From assembly GCA_013397695.1 (NCBI GenBank), contig VYZI01000417.1, positions 192,443-256,442 on the forward strand: 64,000 nucleotides of DNA. The letters run 5' to 3'. Below, in pieces: positions 25,501-38,440 of the stretch. Under the pieces are notes generated by a model. It had not been told where the DNA came from. It did no database searches and saw nothing but the letters and a program-made list of their open reading frames with translations. Numbering within the stretch: position 1 is the stretch's first letter; every line of letters starts with the position of its first letter. The stretch comes from Centropus unirufus (Eukaryota; Chordata; Aves; Cuculiformes; Centropidae). A program made the position numbers and the translations under genes.

Positions 25501-28500
25501 TGCAATGGGTGGATGAAGTGTGCTTTGGTGGCGATTTGCATCACAGAGTGGTCTTGTGAGATTTTTGGTGTCTGTTGTTTCCATCTTTCCTGTTCCCTGA
25601 TTCTGTTGACAAAAGGCATTCCTTAGATGAGATTTTTTTGCCATTATGAAAATTAGGAATATTCCTATTCCCAGGTCATCTTTTAAATGTGCAAAGCTGG
25701 AAGTTGTTACCTGGCTACTCCTGACTGGCTTTTACAGGTATGAATCTGACAGGAACTTGCTGTTTCACTGATGGCCAAAGGCAGAGAGAACACAAAGCTT
25801 GAGCCATATTTTGCCCTTGGTGAGCCAGGGTGAGTTGATCTGTAGCTGTCTGATACCCCTCCTCGTGCTTGTGGGAGCAACCACCTAGAGGAAACAACAG
25901 TTATTTGCATTGGTTTTAGTGTTAAGTAGCAGTGCGGGAGCAGGACTGCTACCTCCTCCTGCCAAGTCCAAGAGAGCTGGCTTGGAAGAACTGTGCAGTT
26001 AGGATGATAATAATAATATAATGATGGAGTAATTAAAAATATTATTGCAGCCATAGCACAGGGCAGAGGTTTAAACCCCCCAACTCACAGAATAGCTGGA
26101 GAAATCATGACTGTTTGTTGCTTCTGATTGAAGCACACCATAGCTGTGATTTGTGCTTAATCAAGAGGGAATAATTCTAAAATTGATTCCCCCCCAAACT
26201 GTTTGTATATCAGTCTCTAAGTGTATTTGTTGTGATACAATATGTCAGAATTTTAACTTTCATACAGTTAAATAGTGGAATTTACAAATATAATTAGAGG
26301 GTTAAAGGCATTTAAAGAATAAAAGCACTTTAATGACATTCAGTTTTTATTGACAACCCACTAATATCTGCAGCACTCACATAAAGATTTCTAATGTAAT
26401 AATATGAGCAGATGAAAGCTCTGCTATTTAAAACCTCAATGCTGAGCGTATTCATCCGGTCGCTCTCTGAATACAGATGGAAAGTTATTGAGGAAATCAC
26501 TGGGATCAGCACTCCTCTCCAGCCTGCCCTGCGTATGCCGTGTTCAGCTCTGCGTATTACAGGGTGCTGCATGAAGGGAGATGCATTAAGAAGATAGATG
26601 GCAGCAAACTGAAACATTTATAAGGAGTTATCTTTAGTTATTCCAAAACTCCCTGCGTGGTTTCAATCCTCCAGAAGTGTAACATTGCTGATAGAAAAAA
26701 GTTCTCCTTACTCCATCACCGGCTGGAGCTGTCATCAAGTACTTGGGTTTGGCCAGTTAAAAGAACTGTGAAGGAGGCCAAATAAATGCTTTAATATACT
26801 TTCATCTTCTGTTTCTTTAAGATCAATGTAATATAGGTATTTTTTGTTAAATAATGCCCAATAAAAATCATCCTTGATCTGAACGTGTGTGGGTTTGGCC
26901 CCTGTATGTGGTTGGACGCGCAGGAGTTTGTAGTTGGGTTTCCCACTCTGTAGTTTCTTCACGAACCAAACACTCGGGCCGTTGGACCGGAGTGTGAGCA
27001 GCGGCTTGCGGAACTCAGCAAGGGAGTTTGCCAAAGGCAGTCGATGTGGAGCAGAGAGAGACAGCCGGCAGTGCTGGGGCAGGGCCCAGGTAGCCCCACA
27101 GTGGTTGAACAGACCCGTCCTCCTTGCTGTGTCTGGAATGGCTGGAGGTGCTGTGGGATGGAGCCGTGTTTGCCTTGCTTGACTGATTGAAGCAGCCCTG
27201 CTCCTGCTGAGCGCTGCATGCTGGTTACTGGCTTTTTAGTTATTCTTCCATTGAAGTGAAAAATGGAAAGCAGGGAGGTAATTGGCAACCCTGAGAAAGA
27301 AGATAGGATCGCTTCATGAATTTATGGAATGTCTCGCGGTGTAATATACAAAACCATTCATCTAAGACCATCTGAGAAGTTCCTGTTAAGGTTCTGGAGA
27401 GCAGCATGAGTTACGAGTTGAGCTGTCAGTTCCCGTTCAGTGTCCTCTTGCAGTAGAATAAAAAACCCCACTGAAGTCATTGACTATTATTCTACTTGGC
27501 TTTAAACTTGCAAGCTTAAGGTGGTCTCAGTTTGCTTTTTTTTTTTTTGGTTGGGTTTTGCTCATTTGATGACAAATGTGATGTGTCTGAATTTCCTTCT
27601 ACTTGCTATTTCTCACACGGGATCCCTAAGAGAATGGGTTGGTGAAGCCTCTGACACTACCGTCAGCACAAACACGTGCGGTGCTAAAGAGGCGCTCTGC
27701 TTGCTGTCAGTAGGCAGCGCCATACGTTTCTCCTGGCTCTGTGATGAACTTGTAATCACTGTGTGATGGAAGAGTGAAGGGGCAGGTACTGAACTCTCAA
27801 ATCCTTTCCTGGGAGTCATGTTTATGCAAGGATTGAGGTTTAAGAACGCCAAGAGGAGGCTGCAGGGCTTTAGCAGGAGAGCTTTTGAGGCTGAAGGGAA
27901 GTATTTGGTGTTAACTTATCACTTTTAAATGGTGCATTGTATGATGTGTATCAAAGGGAAGTGGTGTCTGCTTTGCTTCTCCTCCCATTTGAGAAGTGGT
28001 GGAAGAGGAGAGTCAAGTGATTGAAATTAGGACTGATTAAACAGTTGTAAAGTGGGAGCATTAACTTTTAAATTGTGATGATAGGGCAGGCTACTACCTC
28101 CTGCAGTAATAAATACTCCGGCAAAGCGGAGTTACTCCTGGGATGAGATGGTTATGGTTATGTGCGTGCAGCTCAGGATCCTGTTCGGTGTTGAGAAAAC
28201 GCTGGTAAATTCTGTTGGGTTTTTTGTCTTTCAGGACTTGCAGTGAATGGAGGAAAAAGCTTTTCTCTAGAGATTTAACTCGCCTAAAGATACCAAGGTA
28301 GGAGAGTTGGGTTTTTTTTCTTGCAGTCTCCCATTTTCTTTGCAGTAGTTATTTAATTGTTGAAATGGAATTGGAATTCTATGCTATTTCTTTCTTAAAC
28401 TGCAATCACCCACAATTGGAACATGGAGCGTGGGCACTGCCTTCCTATACTGGTCCTACCAATTTACTAATTCTACCTGCTGGAGGTGATCAACAGGAAA

Positions 28501-31500
28501 AGTCATGGAATAGAAATAGGGTTCAACATCATTTATTAAGTTCATTCTTACTGGTAATTACTTATACTTCTTTTTGTAAGCAAATAATACTGACACAGCA
28601 TTCTAGAGAAAAATAATTTAGTGTTTTAATTTTTCAAGTTGTTTTCTCTGAAATCCCAAATCATATGTGTTCTGAGAGCATCTCCAGTGCTTCCAGTGGC
28701 TTGAACATCGGTTCCATATGGGATATTCTTGAGACTTGAGCAGCTTTGCAGAACAGACTCAGAGCAGCTCCTTAATTTAAGTCTGTGTTTTAGTGTGTAT
28801 TTTTGATCATGTAAAAATGAAGAATAATTCAAGTTCCCTTTAATCTAAGTAGTGAAGTGCTGTGACATTCCTGTCACTTTTACACGCTGCCTCGTTGTAT
28901 TTCATTTCCTGTCACACCACTGTATCTTCAAAATGAACTTCAGATTGATAGCAGCCTCAAACAGAACATGCAGCAGGGAGCTGATGTGTTTGACTGACAG
29001 ATTTCTGGCTGCTCTGTGTCACAGCTAGAAGTTGAAATGCAAGTGGTTTCTGATAGAGAAATGCACCGTGCTTCAATCTTCTGCTAGTTTGGGGCAGAAT
29101 CATGTGAGCAAGTCTGCTTTATTCCAGCTCTGGAAAGTGTCCTAACATTTCTTCCCAGACAGGTGGTTTAACTGGAGCCGACTGCTCAGAGCAGCCCCAC
29201 CTCTGGCTTCCAGCTTAGTTACCTGGGTCAAATGGGTGTTGGTGGAGGCAGCTACTACTAATATTTAAACCAAAGCAGTAGTTTTAACCGTTATGGGCAA
29301 CCCAGAACATGCTAACAGCACTGCGGGCGAGTTGGTGAAAGTGAGGCGATCATATCACTAGCTCTTCTTCTGTTATCATTTTTCATGGAGGCAGTGAATT
29401 GACATTGTACGTGGTGAACGCAAGCGTCCCTCCTGAATTAAGTCTGTAGCAGTAATCTAGAATTAGAAACCAGGTTATCAAAAATGATAAAGCCCTGCTG
29501 AAAATTAAATTTTCCTAATTTCAAGGTCACCACACTTTCTTGTTGGAGAGAACGGGTTCTGACTTTTGACTTTGTTCCAGCGAGTGTGTGCTTTCAGTAG
29601 TGTTTCTGGTCTCATTTTAAATAGCCCCTTGTTTTTTCTGGTGTTAAATCTCAACACTTAAATAAGAGTATTGGAGAATTTTTTTTCCCCAGGAGAATAA
29701 ATTCAAACCCTGACCAGCAAGTTAAGGTTGCGGAGTCAGTGTTACGGGATGGGGAGGGCTCTTTTACCAGAATTGTTTTTTTGACAACGGTGGTGTTCTC
29801 TGGGTTCAAAGTGACTCACAAGCTGACTATCAGTGGCATCTCTCTTGTTTAGCAGTTGTGCTTTTATTTGTTCTGCTCACTAGAACTATGAGTATGATCT
29901 AGACAAGCCGAAACCCGAATGTCTGCTGTTGGCAGAGGAGAGGGAGTTCAAGGCTGCATAGGACGCGTCTGTGCTGAACCCTGGGGACCTTTCTGGTCTG
30001 TCCTCCTGCTGCTGCCTTGCTGCTCTAGAAACAAACTGCTCCAGTCTGGTGCTGCTGTCAGGCCCATCAGCCCTCTCGCAGTACTATTTTCCGAGCGCAG
30101 TACCAAAATGAGCTGTTCCTCAGAGTAAGTTGCATGGGTTTTCATAGTAATACAGTATTTGGCTCATTCTTCTTGGGCTCTGACTGTGTAAAAGTTATCA
30201 CAGAAAACCAACAGCACAGGCTTTAGGTGAACGTAATCTCCAGAGACTCGTCAAGACATATGTGGCCACCCTCACCTTGGATCTGGTGTTGGGACCGCAA
30301 TGTACATGGTGGTATCTCACCCACTTATGCCCTCAGAATTACTTTGCAACTGGAGCATTGAAGGCTGCTGTACTTGGCTAAAAGAAGACAGGTTGGAGCT
30401 CACTTCCTGCTTCCTCATGAAATGCTGTCACATTGGCCTGCCTCCCACTGGTCTCCTGTGAACGCCATCAGTCAGTTCGTTGTTTATTTTGATCTGTCTC
30501 CATCAAGGATAGTTGGAGAAGCCAGGACTTTAGGGGCACATCCGGCTCCTTCCAGGAGGTGAGGAGCAAGAACCAGTGTAGGGGCTCTGGAGTTGTGGGA
30601 GTTGGCAGCAGGAGCTGTAGGAAAGGTCATAAAGAGATCCCTAAGTACCGTGGTGAGGAGAGGCCAGAGAGGATGCACAGAGAAACCTTCATGTCAGGCC
30701 TCCCATCATAAGATTAGTGCTCAGACTCCCATGAGGGAACACTAAATGATTAGTTTTTGTTCATATTCAGTTGTCCTAAAGCCTATTAGTTTAGAGAACT
30801 TACTCTAATGTACTCTTAATTGCTTAAAAACCTCTAATTGGTAGGGTTTAGTCCTTTTAATTCCTTTTTTGTTATCCTTTTTCCAAATAATCCTAGAGGC
30901 TCTTGGCATTTTTGCTAGATAACAACAATGCTTTTTTCATTCCTAATGTTCCTGGAAATATTTCACCTCTAAATTCTGCTCCTGTGTTTTTAAATGTGTG
31001 TGGACCAAGCTTTCAAATAGATGTTCCCTTTGACTTTGGAGTTGTTCGAACCAGTTACACTCCTGTTGAGAGTCAGGGCTGTTACAGGAGGCAGAGTTTT
31101 AATGATTTTTGGGGTGCTTCGGCTGCCTGCTGACAGTTACCGTGTACAATGGGTGCAGTCTGGCCTTCCTGGGAAGGTTGGAGAGCCACTTGGATGTTCT
31201 CTGGGGTATTGGTCCTTGTCCTGAGGTTGCCTCTCAAAACACTCTTGAATTTCAGGGCAACCTGAAGAGCATAGGGTTAACTTGGAGTGATTTATTCAAA
31301 AAGCACGTGACATTTCTGTCCAGCCACCCTTACAGTGTGTGTGGAAGAGGTTTCTGTGTGCAGTGAGCTGTTCTACACTCAGTAAATGTGTGATTGCCCG
31401 ATTCTGCTGTGTGTCATCCTGTCACTTTTCAATGTCTTTCATCTTGTGATAATTAGCTTTATAAATCTGTCACTTGTTTTAAAAAAGCCCTCGTTATCTG

Positions 31501-34500
31501 CTCCTTTTTGAAGGTTGAATGCTCTTAGAAAACTGTTCACTAACTTGTGAAAGGTGGGATTTTTTTTTTATTACTTTTTTTTGTCCACAAAATGTTTATT
31601 TCTTTACAAGTTGTTAAATCCCCAAAACAAATATTCAGCAAGGTACCTTTTTGGGGTCTTAGTATATGGTACTTATTATCTGCATTTAACGTAGTTCAGC
31701 TTCCCTCATGAAGAAAGCTCATCTGGAACTTTTAAAACAGAGCATTTTATGAGTAACAAGCTTTTCAGTTCTTTTGTATAACTGGGTGTATATTTTTGTA
31801 TGAGAATTTTCTTCTCAGGAAAAAACAAGGAATTGCCCTTCTTAAACAACTTCCATTGTTTCTGTTAGGAATTAGGGGAATATGTGCTAACGAAATGCAG
31901 TGCCTGGAGGTCTTCTGAGGAGACAGAAGCAGGTGAACAAAGGAATAGGCAGCAGATCTGGACTGACCACTTTCTTGCTTGTCCAAATAATTGCCCTGGT
32001 CTTTGTCAGCAGTGCAAGTACAGGGATTAAGGCTCACCTAACGAGTTTTAAACCAAACTGTCCTGACCTTCTGTGTCTATTCCATTGTCTTGGTGCTGCC
32101 AAGTCCCAGTTCCAGATCAGAAGGTTCTGTTTCATCTTCATCGATGAACCCAGTAGAACTGAGGAGGAATCCCTGCCTCCCGTGCTGACTGGTCAGCAGT
32201 TGCAGTCACGGAGGGGGCTGCTGGAGGGTGTGTTTGGGTGGGACTGTGCCGTGCAGCGCTGCGGGGCAGGAGTGTGCTGCAGGGGTTTACACTTGCCATG
32301 CTCTTCTGAATTGTGGAAGTGGTTTTATCACTGGTGGATGTAATAGTTTCTCACTGGAAAATGTGCTTTAATAGCAGTTTGAAAATCTTTCTTGTTTATG
32401 TCTATCTATAGATAAAGTTTGGAGTATCTTACTAGGCAGTGTTCATAAACTTCTGCTGCATATGATGAAGGTTCTGGGAGTAAATCCTGCCCTAAGTCTC
32501 TTCAGCCTGAGCTGCTGCCTGAACTGACAGTGAGCTTGTGGGATCTCATGGGCTGGCACAGAGGTTTTGTGTTTACAGGCTTTACCTTCACTTACTTTTC
32601 AACCACAAATTAATAGATGAAGAGGCAGCTGGAGGAGTTGTTGAACCACCTCCAGTTTGGAAGTCTAGGCTTTTCTTTGTTTAAGTTCTCCTTTCCCCAT
32701 GTTCCGTTGCAGCTCCATAATGTCCATGGCCTGGCTGCACTTACCTGTCAGCCACTTGGAACAGGCAGCCTCTCTGGGCTGGGTCCTGACTGGGATATCA
32801 AAGAGGAAAACTAAATATTTATATATTTCTTTTAAAATGTTTCGAAGACCAAAATGTTTACTGTTATTTTACTTTCTAGAAGCAGCTTTTTAAATACATG
32901 TCCCTTTACGTGAGTGCTTTCTCTGTGGAGTCAAGGAAGGAACTGAAAGGGGGAAATAAAACTCTCCAGAAATGTGCGTTGCACATGTGACTGTGATTGC
33001 ATTCCCGCAATAGTTTTGTCATTAGGAACTTTTCTTTATTGGAAAAACCAGGGTTCTACTCTGCAAAGGATGTGTGTGATAACTTCTAATGCAGGCTTGC
33101 ACAGAACTTGGCAGTGGTGGCGCCGCAGTGTTTGCATGTCTCATTGGACATCAGACACCTTGGAAAAGACCTGAGCTTTACAAATCAGCTTCATATAAAA
33201 TGGCTTTGTTTTCAGTGAGCTGATTGTCAAAGAGGAAAATACTGGGATCTGGCTGTTTTAGGGGTGATGTATGGAGAAAGATAATTTTGCTTTGCTTTTG
33301 AAATCCCATTCCTGACAAGCAATGTCTTTCCCTAGGAAGTGGCTAAACCCAAGTACAGGTGATGTCTGTGGGCTGGAATAATGGGTCACCACCCAAAACG
33401 TGAGGTAGTTTTGGCAGCCTGTCTGCAAGCTCTGTCTTAAAATTAAGAAAACAAAGCAAGAGGCCTTAGTCATCCAGGAGGATTTGATGAGATATTGCAG
33501 ACTTGTTCAAGCTTAGCATTTGGGGTAAAGTTGCAACTTGCAGCACTCAGGCTCTCTTTACTCCCTTGCCTTTGTTTTTCTTTCTCATTGTGTTTGTGCT
33601 ACTGCTTTCCTATGTTCCAGAAGCTGGTTTTGTTTGTGTACTTCATTGTAATCTAGCTTTGTTAGCAGATAAAACAGCATGTGGCAGAGGCTGTACGGAA
33701 ACCAGAAGATTCTTGGGCTCTTCCCTAATTTTGTGGAGTGTCCCGGATGCTCTAAAACAGGGTTCACAGAGACAGCACCGTTTTCCTTGCCTGCTGAACC
33801 TGCCTGGAGAGGTTTCCTCACCGAGAGCTGGTGCAGTTACAGATGACAAACTAAATGACAAAGTGTAGTGGCTCTTGGCTGCCCGATTTGGTTGCAGAAG
33901 CATCCCCTGGCAATGGGAGTGTGAGGGATCCCCGTCAGCATGGTCTGTCTTTAGCTCCTGCTGACACAGCTGCTTGCCAGGCTGGAGAAGAGAATCAGCC
34001 TGGGCTGCGCTGAGGAGTTCACTGGGGGTATGAAAAAATGCATGATCAGCTCCTCCTAAAGCTGTCAGAACACTTGCTATTTAATCCTTCTGATGCCATG
34101 GACTAGTATGACTGACAGAGCTTATAATTTAGAGTGTTTATTCTTAAATGTTATTGCTGGCTTAGTATCAGCTGAACCAAGAAAGAGCTGAGACCACATT
34201 TGCTCAAAGGCAAGGTAATGTTGTCGTGCACAGAAGAAAAACAGGAGTTGATTTTGTGACCAGCTGATTCTGCTCTTCCATCTTGTGAAAACCTTAACCA
34301 ATCAGGAGATAAATTTAGTGAGTACTTAACTACACAGAGCGCTACAGCAGAGTCTGTAGGGCCTGATGAGAAATGGTGCTGTGTCTTGAAGCCACACTAG
34401 GTGTGTTACCAAAGTCCCGTATTTTCCTTAGCAGTCCTCTGAGGCTTCTAGGTCAGCTCTGAAAATATGGAGTTAGTCCTTGAGGCATCTCATGGTTGTT

Positions 34501-35849
34501 AACTCAGGTCTTGGTGCAAGACAGCAATTCCTTCTCTGCCCCATGGTTCTTTGGAGTGATTTCATGGAGGCCCCATTTGTGCCCTACACAAAACAGCTCG
34601 GTCCCAGTAGCAGCACAGCAGTTCCTGGCACAGTTTGCCATGGGAAGGCTAGAGTTAAGCGTGGCTAGCAAACAGCCCTCCTCACCTTTGGCACTGTTCA
34701 GCCTCAGCCCAGGTGGCTCCTTCAGCATAATTAGGTTTAATTAGGTTATACCTCAGCCCCGATGGCACAGCTCCACTTGGTTCTCTTCAGTGCAGGCTGA
34801 TGTGGGGATAGACCCCCCAAACCTCCTCGTTAACTCACAGGACCTTCGAAGTTTTGGGCTACCATGAGAGTTTGATTCTGATGCCATTACTAAGATTAAT
34901 TACCCTTCCAGACTGGAGTCAAACCAGATACCTGGAATGCTGCTTTTTAAAAACAAGAAAAGCAAACAGCCTACGCTTCTCTTCAGTGGAAGTTCAGCAG
35001 TTTCTCCTCTACCCTCATCTGACCAGGTGCTACAAGCTTGTTATTTCTTTACCCGCTTTTTGCCTAAATCTGAAATAGCAGGCTGAGCCCTTCACAGTCC
35101 CCTTCTGCCCTTGCCTGTGTGTTGGCTCCCTGGAACACTTGCTGCCACAGGGAATGGATGAAAGCAGGATGTTATTGTTGGTGGGTGGTAATGGCAGCCT
35201 GATGTGCTCCGTCATTGGCAGTGGAGGTGATTCTGATTTACTTGATAGTGAATAGAGAACCAGGTTGCAAATGGTATCATTGCTTCATTCCTGGAGTTGC
35301 ACACTCCAAGGATGACTCCATGGAAATGCTTCCCAGATTTCACTCAGCGCTGTGGTGCTCCACTTGCCGTGCTGGGATAATTGAGGCAGGCGAGCTGGGT
35401 GGAGGAGCCCCGTGTGGGCTCACTGTCTGCCTACAGAGGGGGTAAATTCTTCATCAGCTGGCATCCCCTCTGCTCCGTGCTTCGCTGGTGCAGCTTCACA
35501 TCTGGAAGTGAATCAGTCTGCCTGGTGAAACATGGCTGGGGCTTCTTGGAGGGGTGATTCGTTAGTGTGAATCATTATTAACCCTGATGCTCCTTATTTG
35601 TAGGTATCACTATCACAGAGAAGCTGCCTCTTCTTGTTTTGCCTGTCTGGGAAAAAGCATTGCTGGGTTTAGTTATCCTTCTCTGTTCCTAAATCTATTG
35701 AAAAAATTACCTTCTCTGTGGCTGTGACGCTTGGCTTAATGCAAGAACCACCTGAGCCTGCTTCTTCTAAAACAAAATAAAAAAAGAATGAATGGATCAA
35801 ATGCACCCAGTATTTTCTCAGCACAGTGCCTGGTGATGGAGAAGAAGAA
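19546..35849. other. Long intron-like stretch, no gene seen
   Basis: About 16.3 kb with no exon, RNA gene or mobile element that I can defend. Short homopolymers occur (T13 at 27536-27548). A possible CR1 3'-end scrap near 22740-22805 is too weak to call. The open frames at 21244-21672, 21549-21974 and 31900-32343 have no recognisable domain, and they lie in pyrimidine- or GC-rich patches where stops are rare. One block at 26290-26640 looks unlike its surroundings and is listed separately. Confidence 0.55.
26290..26640. promoter_or_regulatory. Candidate conserved non-coding element
   Basis: An AT-rich, repeat-free block that keeps a cluster of CpGs (around 26445-26475 and 26530-26560) within otherwise CpG-poor sequence. 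It carries homeobox- and POU-like AT words, with no coding frame of note except a 61-codon chance frame. Kept CpGs plus mixed complexity is the look of a conserved enhancer, but conservation cannot be shown from one sequence. Confidence 0.25.
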
Positions 35850-36208
35850 TAACAGAACCATGGAATGGTTTGGGCTGGAAGGGATTTAAAGTTCATCCAG
35901 TTCCAGCACCTCCCACCAGATCTGGTTGCTCAAAGCCCAATCCAGCCTGGCCTTGAACACTTCCAGGGATGGGGAAACCAACATTTTCCTGGGCAACCCG
36001 AGCCAGGGGCTCCCCACCCTCATTGTGAAGAATTTCTTCCTAAAGTCTAATCTAAATCTTCCCCCTTCCAATTTAAAGCTTTCCTAGAACCCCTTTCAGT
36101 ACTGGAAGCTGCTCTAAGGTCTCTCCGGAGCCCTCTCCATCTCCAGGCTGATCAACCCCAACTCTTTCAGCCTCATAGCAGAGCTGTTCCAGCCCTCGGA
36201 TCACATTG
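35850..36208 (-). mobile_element. CR1 LINE fragment (3' end), antisense
   Basis: The + strand begins with the complement of the CR1 3' terminus ('catggaatggtttgggctgg') and runs through 'catccagttccagcacctcccacca', 'gctcaaagcccaatccagcct' and 'gaacacttccagggatgggg'. It ends near 'catagcagagctgttccagc'. Insertion is on the - strand, with the 3' end intact and the 5' end truncated. It lies about 630 bases from an oppositely oriented CR1 of the same type. Confidence 0.93.
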
Positions 36209-36841
36209 GGACTGCAGCAGATCTCTCAAGTAGCAGAAGGAGGTGTTAACTGCTGCCTTGTTGTCTTGCTCAAAGCCTTGATAAAAATATCTGGATTAGT
36301 GGGATGTTGGAGGCATTATAATATTATTGTGATCCAAAATAAATAATGCTTAGAGTTCAGTTGACTCCTCTATACATTTAATGTCTCTTTCCTATTTCCT
36401 CCTGTTGTTGCAGAGAGTGTTGTGTATGAAGGAGTTCATTGGTAACAGATTGTAGAATGTGTAAACCCAGAATTTTTCTTTGTGCTGTGAGCTGGAACAA
36501 AACAGCCATCTAAAGAAAATAAACAAACATTTGCAATGTAAGACAATTGTGTTTGTGCCCAGATGACTTTTTTGTAGTCCTGTAGCAGTAGGATGCTTCG
36601 AAGAAGGGCTGGAGCTTTGTTCAGGAGCCCTGGGAATAGGCTCAAGTACTTGCTTGTTGTTCTTTGATGTCATTATACAAGGCCTCAGAGGGACTCCAGG
36701 AGGTACTCAAGTGAGTTGTAGGTATAAAGGAGATATTGGGGCTCTACTTCTGGTTTAATAGTCACATCTGCATACATGGATGGAGACAAATGGACCCCAA
36801 AATATGCTTGTGGAATCTCATGAGTGAAAAGAAACTTCTGA

Positions 36842-37262
36842 GGTGAAACCTCACCTGGTGCCCTGTGTTCAGCTCTGGAGTCCTCAGCACAGGAAGGACA
36901 TGCATCTGTTGGAAAGAGTCCGGAGGGGGCCACGAAGATGATCTGAGGACTGGAGCAGCTCCCCTATGAGGACAGGCTGAGAGTTGGGGTTGCTCGGCCT
37001 GGAGAAGGGAAGGCTCCAGGGAGACCTTAAAGCAGCTTCCAGGACTGAAAGGGGCCCCAGGAAAGCTGAGGATAGGACAAGGGGGAATGGTTTTAAGCTG
37101 AAAGAGGGGAGATTTGGGTTAGATCTTAGGCAGGAATGTTTTTTGCTGTGAGGGTGGGGAGGCCCTGGCCCAGGTTTCCCAGAGCCGTGGTGGCTGCCCC
37201 ATCCCCGGAGGTGTTGAAGTCCAGGTTGGATGGGGCTTGGAACCATTCTGTGGTTCTGAGGT
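36842..37262 (+). mobile_element. CR1 LINE fragment (3' end), sense
   Basis: A good sense copy. It starts with the 'cctcacctggtgccctgtgt' region, runs through 'gaaggacatgcatctgttgg', 'ctatgaggacaggctgagag' and 'gaggtgttgaagtccaggtt', and ends with 'accattctgtggttctgag', the expected CR1 3' tail. All the open frames reported on either strand here are shadows of the dead element. Its 3' 120 bases are complementary in orientation to the antisense CR1s at 35.85 and 43.66 kb. Confidence 0.93.
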
Positions 37263-38340
37263 CAGGAAGGGCTGACGAGAATGTTGTCTGTGTGTGCTCA
37301 CTGCTGTCCGTAATGTCTCTGCTAGAAGGTGCTGCCTTGCAGTGTTAGTATGTCTCAGTAAGTCACAGATATCAAAGGACTTTTGGGGACTTTAATTATG
37401 CACACAGAGCTCTTTGAACTGGGTGTTACTGTATTAATGTATGTGGAAGTGTCAGATGAGTGTGAAGACACTTGAGATCACATTTATTGAGCACCCTCCA
37501 AAAAGACCCTAATATTGTTGCAGGAAAGAAAATCATGATCTGTTTCCAAGATGAAGGTGTTACCCTATAAGTGTGGAATATTCTGTGTACAATGGAAGGA
37601 AAGTTGTGGTTTGTTGGATGTCCTGATCAAAGGCTCGGCTGTTCTTTTGGTCTGGCGAGGCGCTGCTGCTGTTGTTGCTGTCTGGGTGGTTTACCTACTT
37701 TAATAAGAGGCTGTTCCACCAGAACGAGCTGTCAGTGTGTCTGGTGAACCCTGAAGCTCACTCTTTTATCTTCAGCAGCAGAGATAACTTTTTTTTTCTC
37801 TGAGATGTATAGAGCAAGGAAAATATGTGGATAATGTTTATGTTTGACTTTTTTTGCATCAGTTAACTCTGAGTTTGAGTGCCTTTCCTCTTCCTGACAA
37901 TTTATTCAACTCACAGAGGACCTTGACAGTCAAGTAGCCCAGGAGCTTGACAACAGCTTTTGCAGTCTATGAGATTCCCTGTTTCTGAGCATCAACTGCT
38001 CCAATTGGTTTGGCTTTAGCAATAATGGAAATGGAGGCAGAGCTCGAGTGCTCTGTCTCCCCTTGTTTGAGGTGATAATTTGGTCAAATCATTGAACCAA
38101 GTAGGTAGGTCCTGCTGGAATTGTCTCCTCCTGAAGTCAGCCTGGATGAACAGAAGTAAACGGGCCGGTGCGCTGCATATGGATGTTGATTCCTGTTGGA
38201 AGGAAATGCATTGGCAAAGCAGTTTTGCATCATTCTGAGTATTTGTCTTGCGTTTAGCTTTTTCTTCCTGTTTTTCTGCCACATTTGCCCATTGCCCGTG
38301 TCAGAAGGTGACTGGTGACATCTCTTGTTTTGCTTTGCAG
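37263..38340 (+). other. TANC2: Intron sequence up to the coding exon, with splice acceptor
   Basis: About 1.1 kb of intron-like sequence between the last upstream CR1 and the coding exon. The final bases form a good 3' splice site: a T-rich tract (tctcttgttttgctttg) followed by CAG, with AG at 38339-38340. Nothing else is recognisable in it. Confidence 0.7.
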
Positions 38341-38373
38341 TGTTTGGGATACACAAAGTGGAACAGGATCACC
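38341..38373 (+). other. TANC2: 5' untranslated part of the start-codon exon
   Basis: 33 bases lie between the acceptor AG and the ATG. They are open in the frame of the ATG, so an N-terminal extension is not ruled out by this exon alone. If the candidate first exon at 415-468 is joined to it, however, an in-frame TGA upstream and no earlier in-frame ATG make 38374 the start. The start context, atcaccATGt, has A at -3. Confidence 0.65.
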
Positions 38374-38440
38374 ATGTTTCGAAACAGCCTCAAGATGCTG
38401 CTTACAGGAGGGAAATCAAACCGCAAAAACAGGTCCAGTG
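38374..38440 (+). CDS. TANC2: TANC2, first coding exon (start codon and 22 codons, partial gene)
   Basis: TANC2 is a large (about 2,000 residue) scaffold protein of the postsynaptic density. It has an ATPase-like P-loop region, ankyrin repeats, TPRs and a C-terminal coiled coil and PDZ-binding end, and is known to bind PSD-95 family proteins and KIF1A. Only its N-terminus is here. The exon encodes MFRNSLKMLLTGGKS followed by a basic Asn-Arg-Lys-Asn-Arg-Ser-Ser stretch. I recall the same N-terminus for mammalian TANC2, with at most one residue different; its paralogue TANC1 starts differently. The exon is bounded by a strong acceptor (AG at 38339-38340) and a consensus GTAAGT donor at 38441. 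The donor splits codon 23 after its first base, a G, which fits the Asp that follows in TANC2. None of the named domains is encoded in this window, so the call rests on 22 residues plus splice phase. No next exon was found before 64000. Confidence 0.8.
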
